DNA of 64,000 nucleotides from Gigantopelta aegis (lineage: Eukaryota; Mollusca; Gastropoda; Neomphalida; Peltospiridae), in assembly GCF_016097555.1 (NCBI RefSeq), contig NC_054708.1:22317943-22381942 (forward strand). The letters are read 5' to 3'. Of the stretch, positions 31,780-45,334 are shown one piece after another. Both the position numbers and the translations under genes were made by a program. The first letter of the stretch is position 1; the number at the start of each line of letters is the position of its first letter. Below the pieces are notes generated by a model. It was given only the letters and a program-made list of their open reading frames with translations, was not told the origin of the DNA and did not search any database.

Positions 31780-32341
31780 TGTGACGGTACATGCTCTTAA
31801 TTTCTTTTCGCCTGTGGCGATATTACTTGTTTTAGAGGGCCGTGTGCAGTTCCAATATGCACTTAGCCCATGTGGGCACCTTGTTACGTAATACATTCGC
31901 GCGACCGTGCATCCCAATATGCACTTAGTGCAGGTGTGGAGGCCATGTTGCCAGTAGTTACGTAATACCTCCGCGAGAGCGGTTTTTACAACCGTGATTT
32001 TGGCGACTAGGCGTCATTGAGTCTGGCGATCTAAGAGAAAGATATGCCGTCTTGGTCTCTGTGGAATATCACTTGATAGGGGGAGAACCGCCTTGTACCC
32101 CCAGGCGATATTTGGATTTTTAAAATAAATAGCTAGGGTTTTAGAGATATCGGTGAGAAACATATTGGAAGGCGTCCAGGGGGAACGTTAGTCTATTTGG
32201 ACTTGGTAATTATATATTTTCTGCTCTGTGTATAACCTTGATGTGATTGATGTGACTTTAAATATTTTAATACTGTATTATACCAATATTATTTAGACGG
32301 TGCTGCCGGTCATCTGACGCAGTATAATGTAGGCTCACCGT

Positions 32342-32422
<81 letters not shown>

Positions 32423-33017
32423 TTATCAAGTCATCCTAGAGGACCTAGGTAAACTGTAGGTTATTGTCTTTATTGTGATAGGTACCAGTATTAAGTCTGT
32501 ATTACAAGGTTATTGAATGAGTAGTTAGGGTTAATTAAAAATTAACCAGTTAGGAATAGAGTTGTAATTCCTTTATTAATTAAGTTCCCCTGGAAACGTT
32601 TCTCCATTATCACACGTGTGTGTGTGTTAGCGTTTCTCAATTATCACACGTGTGGGTGTTGTGTCACGGTGAAGTGATTAGCATATTGTGTAAACTAGAC
32701 ACCTAGAGATTAACTAATTAAGTGATCAGTTCTGGGTTGTTATTATTTGTTGTTGTTAATTAACTACTGCGGCAGTACATTTGTCAGCGTAGGTTAATAC
32801 AGATTCCAAAGTGTATTGTGTTTTTGTTGTGTTTTCTAGTGAACTAGACGTGCTATAATAATATATACTTTATATAAGATCTTATCTCTGATCATACCTA
32901 GACGAGCCAGCGGGTATAACTGCCTGTTACACGGAGATCTAATAGATATACAGTTAGGAGAGATATTTGGACAATCGTGTTTCATTCAGTTACGGGTATT
33001 ATAGGATCCCCGTGACA
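31780..33017 (+). repeat. 3' LTR, copy 1
   Basis: 1238 bp. The extra length over the 5' LTR is a (TA)n tract at 32347-32417. A purine-rich tract (TTTTTGAGGTGGGGGTG) directly precedes it and is the likely plus-strand primer. Confidence 0.92.
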
Positions 33018-33022
33018 TGCGT
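33018..33022. repeat. Target-site duplication TGCGT, right
   Basis: Matches 27174-27178. Confidence 0.9.
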
Positions 33023-34080
33023 TGTTAAATAAAACATTTCCTACGTTCCTGATTTAATTCATTCATTCTTCGGTTCCCTTTTGACACAAACGGACTACAG
33101 TCTGTATTAATAAAATGATATATTACATTACCATATTGCAGATTTTATTACAACAATAACGAAATGACGTGTATATGCTTTATTACATCCATAAATCTTT
33201 TCTAAACAGAGAATGATGTGTTTATCCATGTGCAAAAACAAAGGGTTCTAATAATTAATGTACGCAATAACCTTTAGTGATTTGCTAGCACGATATCGAT
33301 AAGGAGGCAGACGGTATCGCCATGACAGATATAATAATCGTGCGCCTACAGATACACGTTAACACTCTAGTACTACGGTTAATAATAAATATGCAGCTAC
33401 AGTGAATCGTACGACGAGATACTTGTTGTACACTCGGTTTGAGAGGTGTCAGGATAATGTCTATCATCTATGATGGCTTAGAGCATTCACGGAATATCGG
33501 GTAAAAGTATCAGCCTGAACACTTGAGTTACTGATGGTGCATGCGGTAGTTATACGGAATGATACTATGGCTTGCGAAGATGGTGTTGGTGAAGAGAAAA
33601 AATAGACAGTTTTTTTAAACGACATTGCGCACGTGTGCACATGGCATACTTAAACAAATCCAATTAGGGACTGCTTAGATCAAAATAGTATATCTGACTT
33701 GTTGACATAAATGTGTGAAGAAAAAAAAAAGAAGAAAAAAAAAAAGGAGAAAAGGCCAAAGAGGCCAAAGATAACTAATTATTAAAGGTGTTGTGTATTC
33801 TAAAAGCTCAGGAAAACGTACAGATATATCTGCATCGATACTACTTCCATGATCGGATTTCAGCACAAGTCAGACTTTTAATAGAACTTGAAGGATTTTG
33901 GACAATTTCCAAAGAGGACAACTGATACACTGAAGACAAATTGCCATAGTTTTTGAGCGATATACACTCACATAAAGACAGTTAAAGGATGTGAATTTTG
34001 AAGCCACTATACATGTACAAATACGAACACACGTACAGCCGTTACTGCTAGCTATAAAGCACGTGGAGTTTGGTTTTACA
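33023..34080. other. Upstream region of the GPCR gene
   Basis: No other gene is visible. Segments at about 33490-33680 and 33855-33960 are conserved in the decayed paralog at 55100-55300 and 55600-55705 (for example CAGCCTGAACACTTGAGTTA and ACTGAAGACAAATTGCC), so they belong to the ancestral locus, probably promoter and 5' untranslated exon. Poly-A/GA-rich sequence lies at 33718-33752. Confidence 0.55.
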
Positions 34081-35073
34081 ATGACTATCTTGCCAGTTTC
34101 TACGGTAAACTCAGACTCAGTTTTGAATAATTCACAGACAGATGATTGTGAGCTTTTATTTCCTGAAAGTTCAATGGTGCAAGGATACGTCACATTTGGT
34201 TTGTTGTGCACAATACCGGTTCTTACCTTATTTGGAAATGCGCTGGTAATCGCATGCTACACCAAGTTCCAATTCCTGCGTACAAAGTGTCATATTTTCG
34301 TCATATCACTTGCCACTGCCGATATTTGTGTTAGTGTGTTTGTGATGCCTTTAAGACTTTACGAAGTCATTAATAATGGAGAATGGTATTTAGGACACGT
34401 CCTATGCGACGTGGTTAACATAGCTGACGTTGCCCTGAGTACAACATCAATTCTAAACCTGGCAGGCCTTGCATTCGAACGATATCTTGTAATCTGCCGC
34501 AATTTCTTTCACCGGAAGTTGAGCAGAAGAAAAATCATCTTGCTGGTCATGCTGTGTTGGTTTCTACCAGTACTGGTTTTTGTTCTGCCAATGGCATTCA
34601 AGTGGCACGTCATCGGAATAGAACATTTAATCAACTGTGCTTCAACGTCACCTTCTCGTTGCCCGTTGCTACTGAATGTGCCATATGGTATCATAGCAAC
34701 ATGTACTTCCTTCCACGTCCCTTTAATCTTCATGATCGTCTGTTACTGGAGGATACTACTGGCTGCACGAAGACACACGGAAGTCGTTCGGAACTTTTCG
34801 ACGCAAAGAAACCAACTGCAGCTTCAGCGGGAAACTAAAGCTGCAAGGACTCTTGGGATCGTAATGGGGTGTTTCTGTATCTGTTGGCTACCATTTAGCG
34901 TTATCAGCACGATTGGATCTCTCTCCAGCTACTCTGTTAATGTTCCTTCTGTAGTGTCCATTTCCATGTGGCTAGGGTACGCCAATTCGTGCATGAATCC
35001 TTTACTGTACTATGTTTTCAGTCACGATTTCAAGGTGGCCTACACAGCAATATTTCATTGTAGGTGTCGCTAG
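34081..35073 (+). CDS. Class A GPCR, biogenic-amine-like, single exon
   Basis: The frame opens at 33991 (360 codons); the Met at 34081 is a likelier start because it is followed by a short extracellular N-terminus with NNS/NSQ glycosylation sites, giving 330 residues. In 360-residue numbering: G82-N83 in TM1; LATAD with D111 in TM2; C139 and aminergic D146 (DVALSTTSILNL) in TM3; E163-R164-Y165 as the DRY variant; S/F before the TM5 proline (TSFHVP); CWLP 298-301 with F295 in TM6; WLGY 327-330 and NSCMNPLLY 332-340 in TM7. D146 with W327 and Y330 is the amine-binding signature. TM5 lacks the usual pair of adjacent serines and TM6 has FS in place of FF, so the ligand may not be a catecholamine. 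Intracellular loop 3 is short (about 35 residues). It acts at the plasma membrane through a G protein; ligand unknown. No intron within the coding region. Confidence 0.92.
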   Translation: MTILPVSTVNSDSVLNNSQTDDCELLFPESSMVQGYVTFGLLCTIPVLTLFGNALVIACYTKFQFLRTKCHIFVISLATADICVSVFVMPLRLYEVINNGEWYLGHVLCDVVNIADVALSTTSILNLAGLAFERYLVICRNFFHRKLSRRKIILLVMLCWFLPVLVFVLPMAFKWHVIGIEHLINCASTSPSRCPLLLNVPYGIIATCTSFHVPLIFMIVCYWRILLAARRHTEVVRNFSTQRNQLQLQRETKAARTLGIVMGCFCICWLPFSVISTIGSLSSYSVNVPSVVSISMWLGYANSCMNPLLYYVFSHDFKVAYTAIFHCRCR

Positions 35074-36772
35074 TCCAGAGACTAAAGGCAACCAATGGCG
35101 TAGCGAGGGGGTAGGCACGGAGGCCATGATCCCATCAAACTTTTTTTTTTACTGTTTTAAATTTGAAAAAATCATACATACATACATACATATATACATA
35201 CATAGTGTGGGTTAGCCCCTTCCCCCAATAGTGGGTTGCCCCCAAATCTGAAATTCTGGCTACGTAAATGTTAAGTCTTAATATTGTTATATAATAGTTA
35301 AAAGAAAAATATATTTGAGATCATTATGGAAATAAATATTTAGATTTTTAAAGAGCATATTGCTTTGAAGACAGTTATTTAAAATCAGCAGATAACTTTA
35401 ATTACCACACACTAGGTATATTGCAATAAAGAGATTAAATTATTTACCAACTGTTTAAGTGATCAGCTGTTAACTACGTATGTATATTCTGAAATTGGCG
35501 TGCATTATTTTGTGTAAGTCTTTGGATCTAATAAGTCTCCTTGAGGGTAGGTCTTAACATGGTTTTGTTAACTGTTTTACAATACGTGGGTCTGATATAT
35601 AAGCGTGTAAAGTGTACTAAATGTAAATCGTTATGTGTGGATTGGAAAACAATGCTAGATTAATCAGATTTTACATTCTGAGGTTCTATTGTACGTGTAA
35701 AGTTGAATCATTAAGTAAAAGTCACTGTTAGGTTAATCTGGTACTTATATCAGTATTATTTTGTATTAAGCTGATATAAAGTGTTGTGCTTTAATAACGC
35801 ATTGATGCGGAAAGTGCAATTACTATTTCCTTGCTTAGACTATGCACGATTCTTATGGAATATATGTCTAGTTTCCTTTACAAAAATTTGAACGACAAAA
35901 CCGTAATACATGGTCAGGACCGTATATCTGCACAGTGCAAAGACGAATGGGCATTTTGGCAACATAGTGGTTGATTCCATGAATCTCTGTCTAGTGCCTC
36001 GGCAGTAGGAGGACAGCCACTCCCTAGGAGATCCTTTACTGGATATTTCATCCCTCTCGAGTGCACCGCCACAAAGAGGACTGCCACTCCCAGGTTTACA
36101 GTTTACTAAATCAAATTTAGTACCGGAAAGAGATCATTAGAATAAGTATAGCTGTGATGACATGCATTCATGAATCACTGTCATAACAGTGATGATACCA
36201 GGTGTTCGCGAAAGTTTAGCATATCCTGCCCCACCGGCGGTACCCGTTATGAGTACCGTAGTACCAGTCTACCGCCACATCGGTCGTCTGGGATACATTA
36301 CTTCATCTATAGCTTCAGACAAGCGTACAATGCACTTTTAAATCTTTCAGAAAATAATTCAGTTCAAAATTCTAACCAGAAGAGAAAAAAAAGAAAAAAA
36401 AAGTTATAAGGCTTTGGCAATTTGTGGACAGGTTAGTTGTATATAAAAAAATTAGATATTTCCGAATCCCTGACGTGAACGCACAAAACGTTGAAATTGC
36501 ATTATTCACAGCTGTAGATTCCTGACAAATAATCTACAGTGAGATCAATAGGGTGACAGGTATGGATTAAGTACATGTAAAAAGTCAACTATAGTTGGCC
36601 ATAGTCGACTAACATTTTGTACAGTTTGAAATAAATTATGTTCGTCTTCAGCAAAGTACCAATCCAGAGTTCCATCCCGTAGGTGGGTATCAGATGGGTG
36701 TGTATGCTTCACGGAAAATAGTAAACTACGCAATCAAAATACAGCTATTTCAAGGTTGTAATGTTACCTTAA
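35074..36772. other. Downstream of the GPCR; no gene
   Basis: AT-rich with CATA repeats at 35175-35203. AATAAA words occur near 35331, but I cannot choose the polyadenylation site. At 36143-36225 a stretch resembles 3437-3510. Nothing else is supported. Confidence 0.5.
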
Positions 36773-37146
36773 AGGGACATTCCGACTAATGTTTCCGACT
36801 AATAAAATACTTCTACGATTAAACTTACATATTAAATATATTTTCTTGTTTCGAATATCAGTGTCTGTATATTCAATGTGTTTCTGGTCGTCTTAATATT
36901 TGTAAGAAGCCCAAACTGGATTTTGTCTACAAATAATTTCGTATGTACGAACAAAAATATGTTTAGGAAATAAAATGAAATTTACGCTAGTACAAATATT
37001 AGCACGATGAGAAACACGTTTAATATACAGCCACTAATATGTTATGCAGGAAAATATATTTGATATGTAAATACAATCGTTAAAAAGTCTCTGTTAGTCG
37101 ATAACAGCTTAAAAATTGCAGCAAACTCGGGAATGTCCCTTTAAAG
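36773..37146. mobile_element. MITE with AAAGGGACATTCC termini, copy 1
   Basis: Starts AAAGGGACATTCCGACTAAT and ends CGGGAATGTCCCTTTAA. About 75-80% similar along its length to 38684-39029 (shared: TCAATGTGTTTCTGGTCGTC, TTGTAAGAAGCCCAAACTGG, GTTAAAAAGTCTCTGTTAGT). The left terminal repeat is damaged compared with copy 2. TTAA flanks both ends, so a TTAA-targeting family is possible. Confidence 0.78.
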
Positions 37147-38117
37147 AAAATATTTTATTTACTAATGCGTTGTTTTTTGTCATAGATAACTAATGAGGTA
37201 AAGTAAATAATAAACGACTGGTGAAAACCTGAGTTTATTATTTTTGATAATTAGCTTTCGCAATTTATTTATCCAACACAAAATATTAACTCTGTCAAAA
37301 AGTTTATTCTTCAAATCTAACTTGTTTCTCTCATAAAGAAAGGCCCATAACAAATGCATCTCGTGCATCTGCTGTCAGTGTAAACGTTAATCGTGTTTCA
37401 ATCTCACTGCATTCGGAAACAGCATAGTAATATACATACTAAATACAATTGTATATCCTGTATCCATCGTGAAATACAAAAATGAAGATTGGAGAAATTT
37501 TACTTATAAGAATTTTGACGTTCTATAGCCGATGATAAGATAAAAATCAATGTGCTCTAGAGGCGTCGTTAAATAAAACAAAGTTTACTTTTTATAAGAA
37601 TTGACCAATTAATTTTAATTGGCATGTGGGCTGTATAGTTATATTACTTCTAAAGTAAGCTAGGCTTGTTTGTGGGCCTGATATCACTTCTGGTACAAAA
37701 ATTCCAGAAAAAAGCCACCAATATTTTTTTTACAGTGTGTAATGTGGAGAATATTACAGGTGTGGCAGTTAGATAACATTTATCTTACAACGCGTTGCTT
37801 CAGAAAGTGTCTATCGAACAGGGGCGAGTCGCGTACGTTTTTAAACGAATTTTAAGATAAATGGTATCTAGCGGACACAAATGTAGTATTCTGTTTGTTA
37901 CATATCCTAAAAAAAACCCACCCCAGGTTTAAACGACATTTAAACGTCTTTTTCAACTTGACTACCATTGCGCTTGTAGTCAACGTGCTCGTCACAGAGC
38001 AATCAATTTCGATCCTGCTTATTGTATTGGATATTATGAATGTGGCGATTGGGTCATCGCCGTGGAGTAACCAATCACAAGTCTCAAAAGTGATCTCCAA
38101 CGTATGTTGGTGACAAA
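37147..38117. other. No gene; T2-like SINE tail scrap at 37525-37585
   Basis: The scrap reads TATAGCCGATGATAAGATAA, ATGTGCTCTAGAGGCGTCGT. The open frames in 37850-38190 overlap on opposite strands and show no motif. Confidence 0.5.
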
Positions 38118-38352
38118 AACCGGCCTCGGTGGCGTCATGGTTAAGCCATCGAACATAAGGCTGGTAGGTACAGGGTTCGCATCCATGCACCGGCTCCCAC
38201 CCAGAGCGAGTTTCAACGACTCAATGGATAGGTGTAAGACCACTGCACCCTCTTCTCTCTCGCTAACAACCAACCCTCTGTCCTGGACAAACAGCCTAGA
38301 TAGCCGAGGTGTGTGCCTTAATTGGAAATAAGCACTAAAATAAGTTGAAATG
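38118..38352 (+). repeat. SINE, head H3 with tail T3
   Basis: AACCGGCCTCGGTGGCGTCA, TTCGCATCCATGCACCGGCT, CCCAGAGCGAGTTTCAACGA, and ATAAGCACTAAAATAAGTTG at the end. Slightly shortened before T3. Confidence 0.87.
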
Positions 38353-38683
38353 GTGACGGAAATGATCTACAACGGGTGATCTCTCACATGGGAAGTAAGA
38401 AGCGTGAGATCGTAAGCCATGGGCGTGAGAAAGTGACATTAGATACACATTCGTGAGACTCACGCCGAATGCGTAACAGTTGACAAGTATGTCGATTAAT
38501 TATGCGAAGGTCCAGCTACTGGCAGTCATAGTCGACTGACATTTTCTATATGTTCACCATCAGTTATGTAAAAGGTCATCTATACATTTTAGATGCAATT
38601 TGTGAACATTAGCAACAAAAGCTGAACTCAGATAAACCCCTGAGAAATCACATGCTTGTTTTTTTATATGTGCTTTCTTCCAA

Positions 38684-39029
38684 AGGGACATTCCTGAGTT
38701 TGCTGCATTGTAAGATATTTCCGAAAATTTCTTGTTTAGAATATCAATCTCTGTATATTCAATGTGTTCTGGTCGTCTTAATATTTGTAAGAAGCCCAAA
38801 CTGGATTTTGTCTTCAAATAATTTCGTACGTACGAAAAAATATATTTTAGGAACTAGAATGAAATTTAAACTAATAAAAATATTAGAACGATCAGAAACA
38901 CGGTTAATATACAACCAAAATATTTTATGCAGACAAATATATTTGATATGTAATTTCAATAGTTAAAAAGTCTCTGTTAGTCGATAACATCTTACAAATT
39001 GCAGCAAACTCGGGAATGTCCCTTTAAGG
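38684..39029. mobile_element. MITE with AAAGGGACATTCC termini, copy 2
   Basis: Left terminus AAAGGGACATTCCTGAGTTT with GCTGCATTGTAAGA, right terminus TCTTACAAATTGCAGCAAAC with TCGGGAATGTCCCTTT: about 36-bp inverted repeats. The interior matches copy 1, 1.5 kb upstream. No coding capacity. Confidence 0.82.
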
Positions 39030-39180
39030 GATTTTTAAAAATTGTTTATTGTCCCCAGAAACAAGCAAGGTCAAGGTTGGGGACCTTGAATCATTGATGT
39101 ACATGGTATTATTGTATATACGTAAACAATACATAATTAATGCTATGCACTCGTTTAAAATGCATTTATTAAATAATATA

Positions 39181-40782
39181 CTACTCAAAAGAATTTAAGG
39201 GTCAGACGATATTTTCGACATTATTTTCTGAATGTCAATTATATTAGCTAGACCATAATGTCACGCATGGTATTGTTCCATTTTGACGAAAGTGGGTCTA
39301 AGCAACCCATAAATGAATTAAAATCCACTGTCATTGACACTGTCGACTAGTTCTAATGGCGAAAACATGCTTACATTTGCATGTAAATTAGGGCGAAAGC
39401 GAAAGGTCTGCTAAGTGCCCATAACTTGCTTTTTCACAAAGCGCTTCATTTGCACGCTTTGCACGTGTATTCCATGTTCCCAATGCTGACTTTCCGTATA
39501 ATTGGAGCTTGCGTTCGTGTACGGTGCACACTCCAAATTCGACAATGGTACGACTTCAACTGACTATCGAAGATCGAGGAAGGGCTATTGCTTGGCTTCA
39601 GGATGGCAATACGCAAAGAAATGTTGCTCTGAGACTTGGTGTCAGTCAGAGTGTCGTTGGCCGACTGTGGCAACGGTACCAAGCAACGAATTCTGTTCGA
39701 AATCGTCCACGTTCGGGAAGACCCGAAGCACTACAAATAGAGAGGACAACTACATCACCAATATGGCTCTACGTCAACGCACAACCACTGCACGCCGATT
39801 ACGTGACAATCTGCGGACTGCCACTGGAACTCGAGTGTCTGATCAAACCATACGCAATCGTCTGAGAGCCAATAATCTACGCTGCTGTCGCCAGGCTGTT
39901 CGACCACCACTCCTACCACGTCACAGAACGGCCAGACGTCACTGGTGCACACTTCATCTGCGGTGGCAACGTGTTCAGTGGGGTCGAGTGATGTTCACTG
40001 ATTAGTCCAGGTTTAGTCTCCAGTTCAACGACGGTCAGGTTCGTGTCTACAGATGTCCTGGGGAGCGCTTCGCTGACGTTAACGTTAGACAACGTCACCG
40101 GTTCGGTGGTGGCAGCGTCATGGTGTGGGGCGGCATCTCTATCCACCACAGGACCCCTCCTCTATGTGGTGGATGGCAATCTGAATGGAATCCGCTATCT
40201 GAATGAGATTATCCGGCCGTTGGTTCTCCCAGGCCTTCAGCAGATTGGCGGCGGGGCAGTTCTGCAGGATGACAATGCCAGACCCCACCGCGCCAGGGTG
40301 GTAACGGACTTTCTCAGACAACAAGGTATCGCCAGGATGGATTGGCCAGCATATTCGCCTGACTTGGCCCCAATAGAGCACGCCTGGGACGAATTAGGCA
40401 GGAGAGTTCAGGATAACCACGCCCCTCCGGCCAACCTTCATGATCTGGGTCAACTTCTTATGGCAGAGTGGCAGGCCATTCCCCATGAGTTCATAAGACG
40501 TCTGATCAACAGCATGAGGCAACGATGTGTCGAGTGTATTCGCGCCAGGGGTGGATTCACACACTATTAAACGAATGTTCTAATGTGTAAAATCCATGTT
40601 TGACAACCTTCAACTTTGACAGCATGTCATGTGACTTTCTTGTATACAGTGACGTTTATTTGTGGGGTTTTGTAAATATGAAACAATAAATAAAAAAAAT
40701 TGGTGTAGTTTACATCATCAATCTAATACACTCTGAAACTTATTTGGTTATACATTTTTGACCCTTAAATTCTTTTGAGTAG
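39181..40782 (+). mobile_element. Tc1/mariner element (DD34E), 1602 bp
   Basis: Terminal repeats CTACTCAAAAGAATTTAAGG(GTCA) and its complement, flanked by TA on both sides (39179-39180 and 40783-40784). It carries one broken transposase gene. The length and TA target are typical for a full-size Tc1 element. Confidence 0.9.
39545..40570 (+). pseudogene. Tc1 transposase, inactivated
   Basis: N-terminal paired-like helix-turn-helix region MVRLQLTIEDRGRAIAWLQD, GVSQSVVGRLWQRY, and a GRPR-type hook (PRSGRPE). The frame shifts near 39740 into MALRQRTTTARRLRDNL. At the first catalytic motif (FTD.SRF) the Glu codon has become a stop at 40003-40005. A further shift occurs near 40150. The second Asp is in LQDDNARPHRA and the final Glu in SPDLAPIEHAWDELGRR, giving DD34E. 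Three lesions make the gene dead. The enzyme would have cut and pasted the element at TA sites. Confidence 0.9.
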
Positions 40783-40795
40783 TATATATATATAT

Positions 40796-41769
<974 letters not shown>

Positions 41770-42316
41770 AACAAAAGTTACACACACTCAAATCAATCAA
41801 TTTTATTTTATTGAAAAAGGTATTTGTTGGTATAATTCTTTGTAAAAATCTGGTACTGAAACCACAACAGTGTTGGGTCTTTCAAAAAAACAAAATGGTA
41901 AACTACAATATTTTGCACCACAATGAAGAGGTAAAATCACACCCTTCGATGAATATTTCATTTGTGATGTAGGAACAATAGACGATTTATTTAGTACTTT
42001 ATAAAAAGTTTTACTTCAAAATTGGTCCTTTAAGAAGAATGTAATTTTTGATGGAAATATTGGATTTTTGTCTAAATTGAATGTTTGGTTATTTGTATTT
42101 ATTTTATCACGTACAAAGGATTTGACAGCCGTTAATAAAGAAGTATATTCTAAAACAAAGATTGACCGTATGTTATATTTGTTTTAAAGGTATCAAAAGT
42201 TCATGTATTGTCCTTCGTATCATCTAATAAATCTTGCATAAATAATATGCCTTTTTCAATATAGTGTTTTATAAAAATATAGCTTTTTTGTCTATTAATA
42301 TTTTGATTACTCTACC
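41770..42316 (-). pseudogene. LINE ORF2 C-terminal fragment (duplicated copy)
   Basis: Same content as 44790-45334 (see that entry) but with added single-base indels that scatter the reading frame. It ends where the Gypsy LTR starts (TCTACC|TGTGACGG). Confidence 0.7.
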
Positions 42317-43770
42317 TGTGACGGTACATGCTCTTAATTTCTTTTCGCCTGTGGCGATATTAATTGTTTTTAGAAGGCTGTGTGCAGTTCATTATGCACT
42401 TAGCCTAGGTGGGTACCTTGTTACGTGATACCTCTGCGCGACGGCCGAGTGTGCAGTTTCTAATACACACCCAGCCAGGTGCGGAGGCCATGTGGCCAGT
42501 AGTTACGTAATACCTCCGCGACGACCAGGGAATCTCTAGCGAACTGGCGACATTATGTCTGACGATCTGAGAAAAACCAAATACCGCTTGGTCGCGGTGG
42601 AAATAGCACTTTGTAGGGATTCGGTTGCCGCGATGTACCCCCAGGCGATATTCGCTGTCTCTGAGAGTTTTGAATAAATAGCTAGGATTTAGATATATCG
42701 AGGAGAAACATAGGAAGGCTCCAGGGGATCGCTGTCCGTCCACTGAACGATCTATATTAGTTCAGACGGGACTTTGGTAAATATATATTTTCTGCTCTGT
42801 GTATAACCTTGATGTGATTGATGTGACTTTAAATATTTTAATACTGTATTATACCATATTATTTAGACGGTGCTGGCGGTCATCTGACGCAGTAATCTGT
42901 AGGCTCACTGTCCTAATAATTATAAAAAGCTTAACCAGTCCATCCTAGAGGACCTAGGTAAACTGTAGGTTATTGTCTTTATTGTGATAGGTACCAGTAT
43001 TAATTCGGTTATTACAAGGTTACTGAATGAGTAGTTAAGGGTTAATTAAAAATTAACCAGTTAGGAATAGAGTTGAAATTCCTTTATTTATTAAGCTCCC
43101 CTGGCAGCGTTCCTTATTATCGCACGTGTGTGTGTGTTAGCGTTTCTCAATTATCACACGTGTGGGCGTTGTGTCACGGTGAAGTGATTGGCATATTGTG
43201 TAAAATAGGACACCTAGAGATTAAACTAATTAAGTGATCAGTTCTGGGTTGTATTATTTGTTGTTGTTAATAACTACTGCGGCAGTACATTTGTCAGCGT
43301 AGGTAAGGTAATAAAGATTCCAAAGTGTATTGTGTTTTTTGTTGTGTTTTCTAGTGAACTAAACGTGCTATAACTATATATATATACTTTATATAAGATC
43401 TTATCTCTGATCATACCTAGACGAGCCAATTAGGGGTATAACCGCCCGTTACAGAGAGATCTAATAGATTTACAGTTAGGAGAGATATTTGGGACAATCG
43501 GGTTTTTCCAATTCGGTTACGGGTATTATAGGAGTAGCAAATTGGGGCGCTGTCCGGGATCTGAAAAGGGAAATGCATATTTAAAAAAAAGATTGTTTGT
43601 AAATGGGGGGCTTTATAAATTATTTTACAAAAATAGAAAGTCGTAGCAACTTTGTCACTAGAAATTAATTAATGAATAAGTGCGGATATCTACAACATGG
43701 GATAATGGAATGCTGGATAGCCTACGCTCAGTGTAGTGGAGATAAGCGAGCACGTAAGGGGGCGTGATTA
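42317..43770 (+). mobile_element. Gypsy LTR plus leader, truncated duplicate
   Basis: Begins TGTGACGGTACATGCTC after the same LINE flank as the 45335 copy. A 14-bp deletion removes the LTR end near 43531 (TATAGGAGTAG in place of GGATCC..GTGACAGGAGTAG). The leader and gag start follow and stop at 43770, where the second copy begins. It has no 3' LTR and no independent TSD, so it is not a separate insertion. Confidence 0.85.
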
Positions 43771-43900
43771 GAAACTTATTTTGGTTATACATTTTTGACC
43801 CTTAAATTTCTTTTGAGTAGTATATATAATGTATACATATGCATGTGCGTGTGCGAGTGTGTGTGTGTGTGCGTGTGTGCGTGCGTGTATGTGTGTATCT

Positions 43901-43990
<90 letters not shown>

Positions 43991-44789
43991 CTTGTTAGTA
44001 ATGTTAACATCAACATTAAACAAAAAACCAGGTTTGCATCTCATGTTGCAAACAGACTACATTCCACCACAAACGTATCTCTCTATGCTAACAATATAAA
44101 TGAGCATCTGTTAACAGAGGTCGAAATACTACCGTCCCTGTCCGTTTTTGCAGGTCAACATCACCACGGGCCAGGAAATATTTCTGCCGGTTGTCCCAAC
44201 GGACCGGCAATTATTTGGCGTTTATACTCGCATATTAAATGAATTAAAATATGTAATTACATGCAAACATTTGTAAAATATATTCCACCACAGTAATGGT
44301 TATAAACCGAGACATTTATTAGAATAATGATTCTTATGGTTATTTTGTTTTAACAAAACCCATTATTAATAAAAGGCGATCACCCTGGTCCTGCAGGCTT
44401 TGACTAGGGACGGCAAAATGTGTAGCCTGCCAACCAATTTCGACCCCTGGTTAAGTAATGTAGAATGTACGAGAAACTGTTGGTGTGTGAAACTAATGCA
44501 CGAGCCTCGTAGTGGCGAATTAGTTATTTTTAATGAATCCGCATTTTCGAGTGCATTCTTCTACTTCATTCAATATTCATTAAATTGTTAACATGACTGC
44601 CAAATTAACTACTATTATATATATTTTTTTAATGAAAAAGAAGGTTAAACTGCAAAGAAGCATATATTGTTGAACTATTAGCCATAGCTAATTATATTTA
44701 GACACGTGGATTATCAGTAAAGGTATTGGTAAAGAACCTAGCCTTGTGGGTTACATTGGTGATGGGGCGGGATTTACTACAGACGGTTG

Positions 44790-45334
44790 AGTGTGAACAA
44801 AAGTTACACACACTCAAATCAATCAATTTTATTTTATTGAAAAAGGTATTTGTTGGTATAATTCTTTGTAAAATCTGGTACTGAAACCACAACAGTGTTG
44901 GGTCTTTCAAAAAACAAAATGGTAAACTACAATATTTTGCACACAATGAAGAGGTAAAATCACACCCTTCCGCTGAATATTTCATTTGTGATGTAGGAAC
45001 AATAGACGATTTATTTAGTACTTTATAAAAAGTTTTACTTCAAAATTGGTCCTTTAAGAAGAATGTAATTTTTGATGGAAATATTGGATTTTTGTCTAAA
45101 TTGAATGTTTGGTTATTTGTATTTATTTTATCACGTACAAAGGATTTGACAGCCGTTAATAAAGAAGTATATTCTAAAACAAATTGACCGTATGTTATAT
45201 TTTGTTTTAAAGGTATCAAAAGTTCATGTATTGTCCTTCGTCATCTAATAAATCTTGCATAAATAATATGCCTTTTTCAATATAGTGTTTATAAAATATA
45301 GCTTTTTTGTCTATTAATATTTTATTACTATACC
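44790..45334 (-). pseudogene. LINE (L1/Tx1-like) ORF2 C-terminal part, left of Gypsy copy 2
   Basis: The minus-strand translation includes DPTLLWFQYQILQRIIPTNT and FFNKIKLIDLSVCNFC, the conserved region after the RT in L1/Tx1-type ORF2. Upstream of it (toward 45334) the frame has stops and shifts. It is the continuation of 51346-52660: removing the Gypsy element and one ATACC joins NIWY to the downstream residues in frame. Confidence 0.82.
45330..45334. repeat. Target-site duplication ATACC, left
   Basis: ATACC precedes the LTR and recurs at 51346-51350. Confidence 0.92.

Larger units (their letters stand above)
43771..45334. repeat. Second copy of the tandem duplication, cleaner sequence
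   Basis: Begins GAAACTTATTTTGGTTATAC and repeats 40734 onward. It continues into the intact Gypsy copy 2. The reading frames of the LINE fragment are better kept here than in the first copy. Confidence 0.85.

Noticed and set aside
33991..34080. Start of the receptor at the first ATG of the frame
   Set aside because: It would add 30 residues without signal-peptide character; the Met at 34081 gives a normal short N-terminus with glycosylation sites. The upstream ATG cannot be excluded.
42317..43770. A fourth independent Gypsy insertion
   Set aside because: Its left flank is identical to that of the 45335 copy and it ends at an arbitrary point in gag, so it belongs to the 3-kb duplication.
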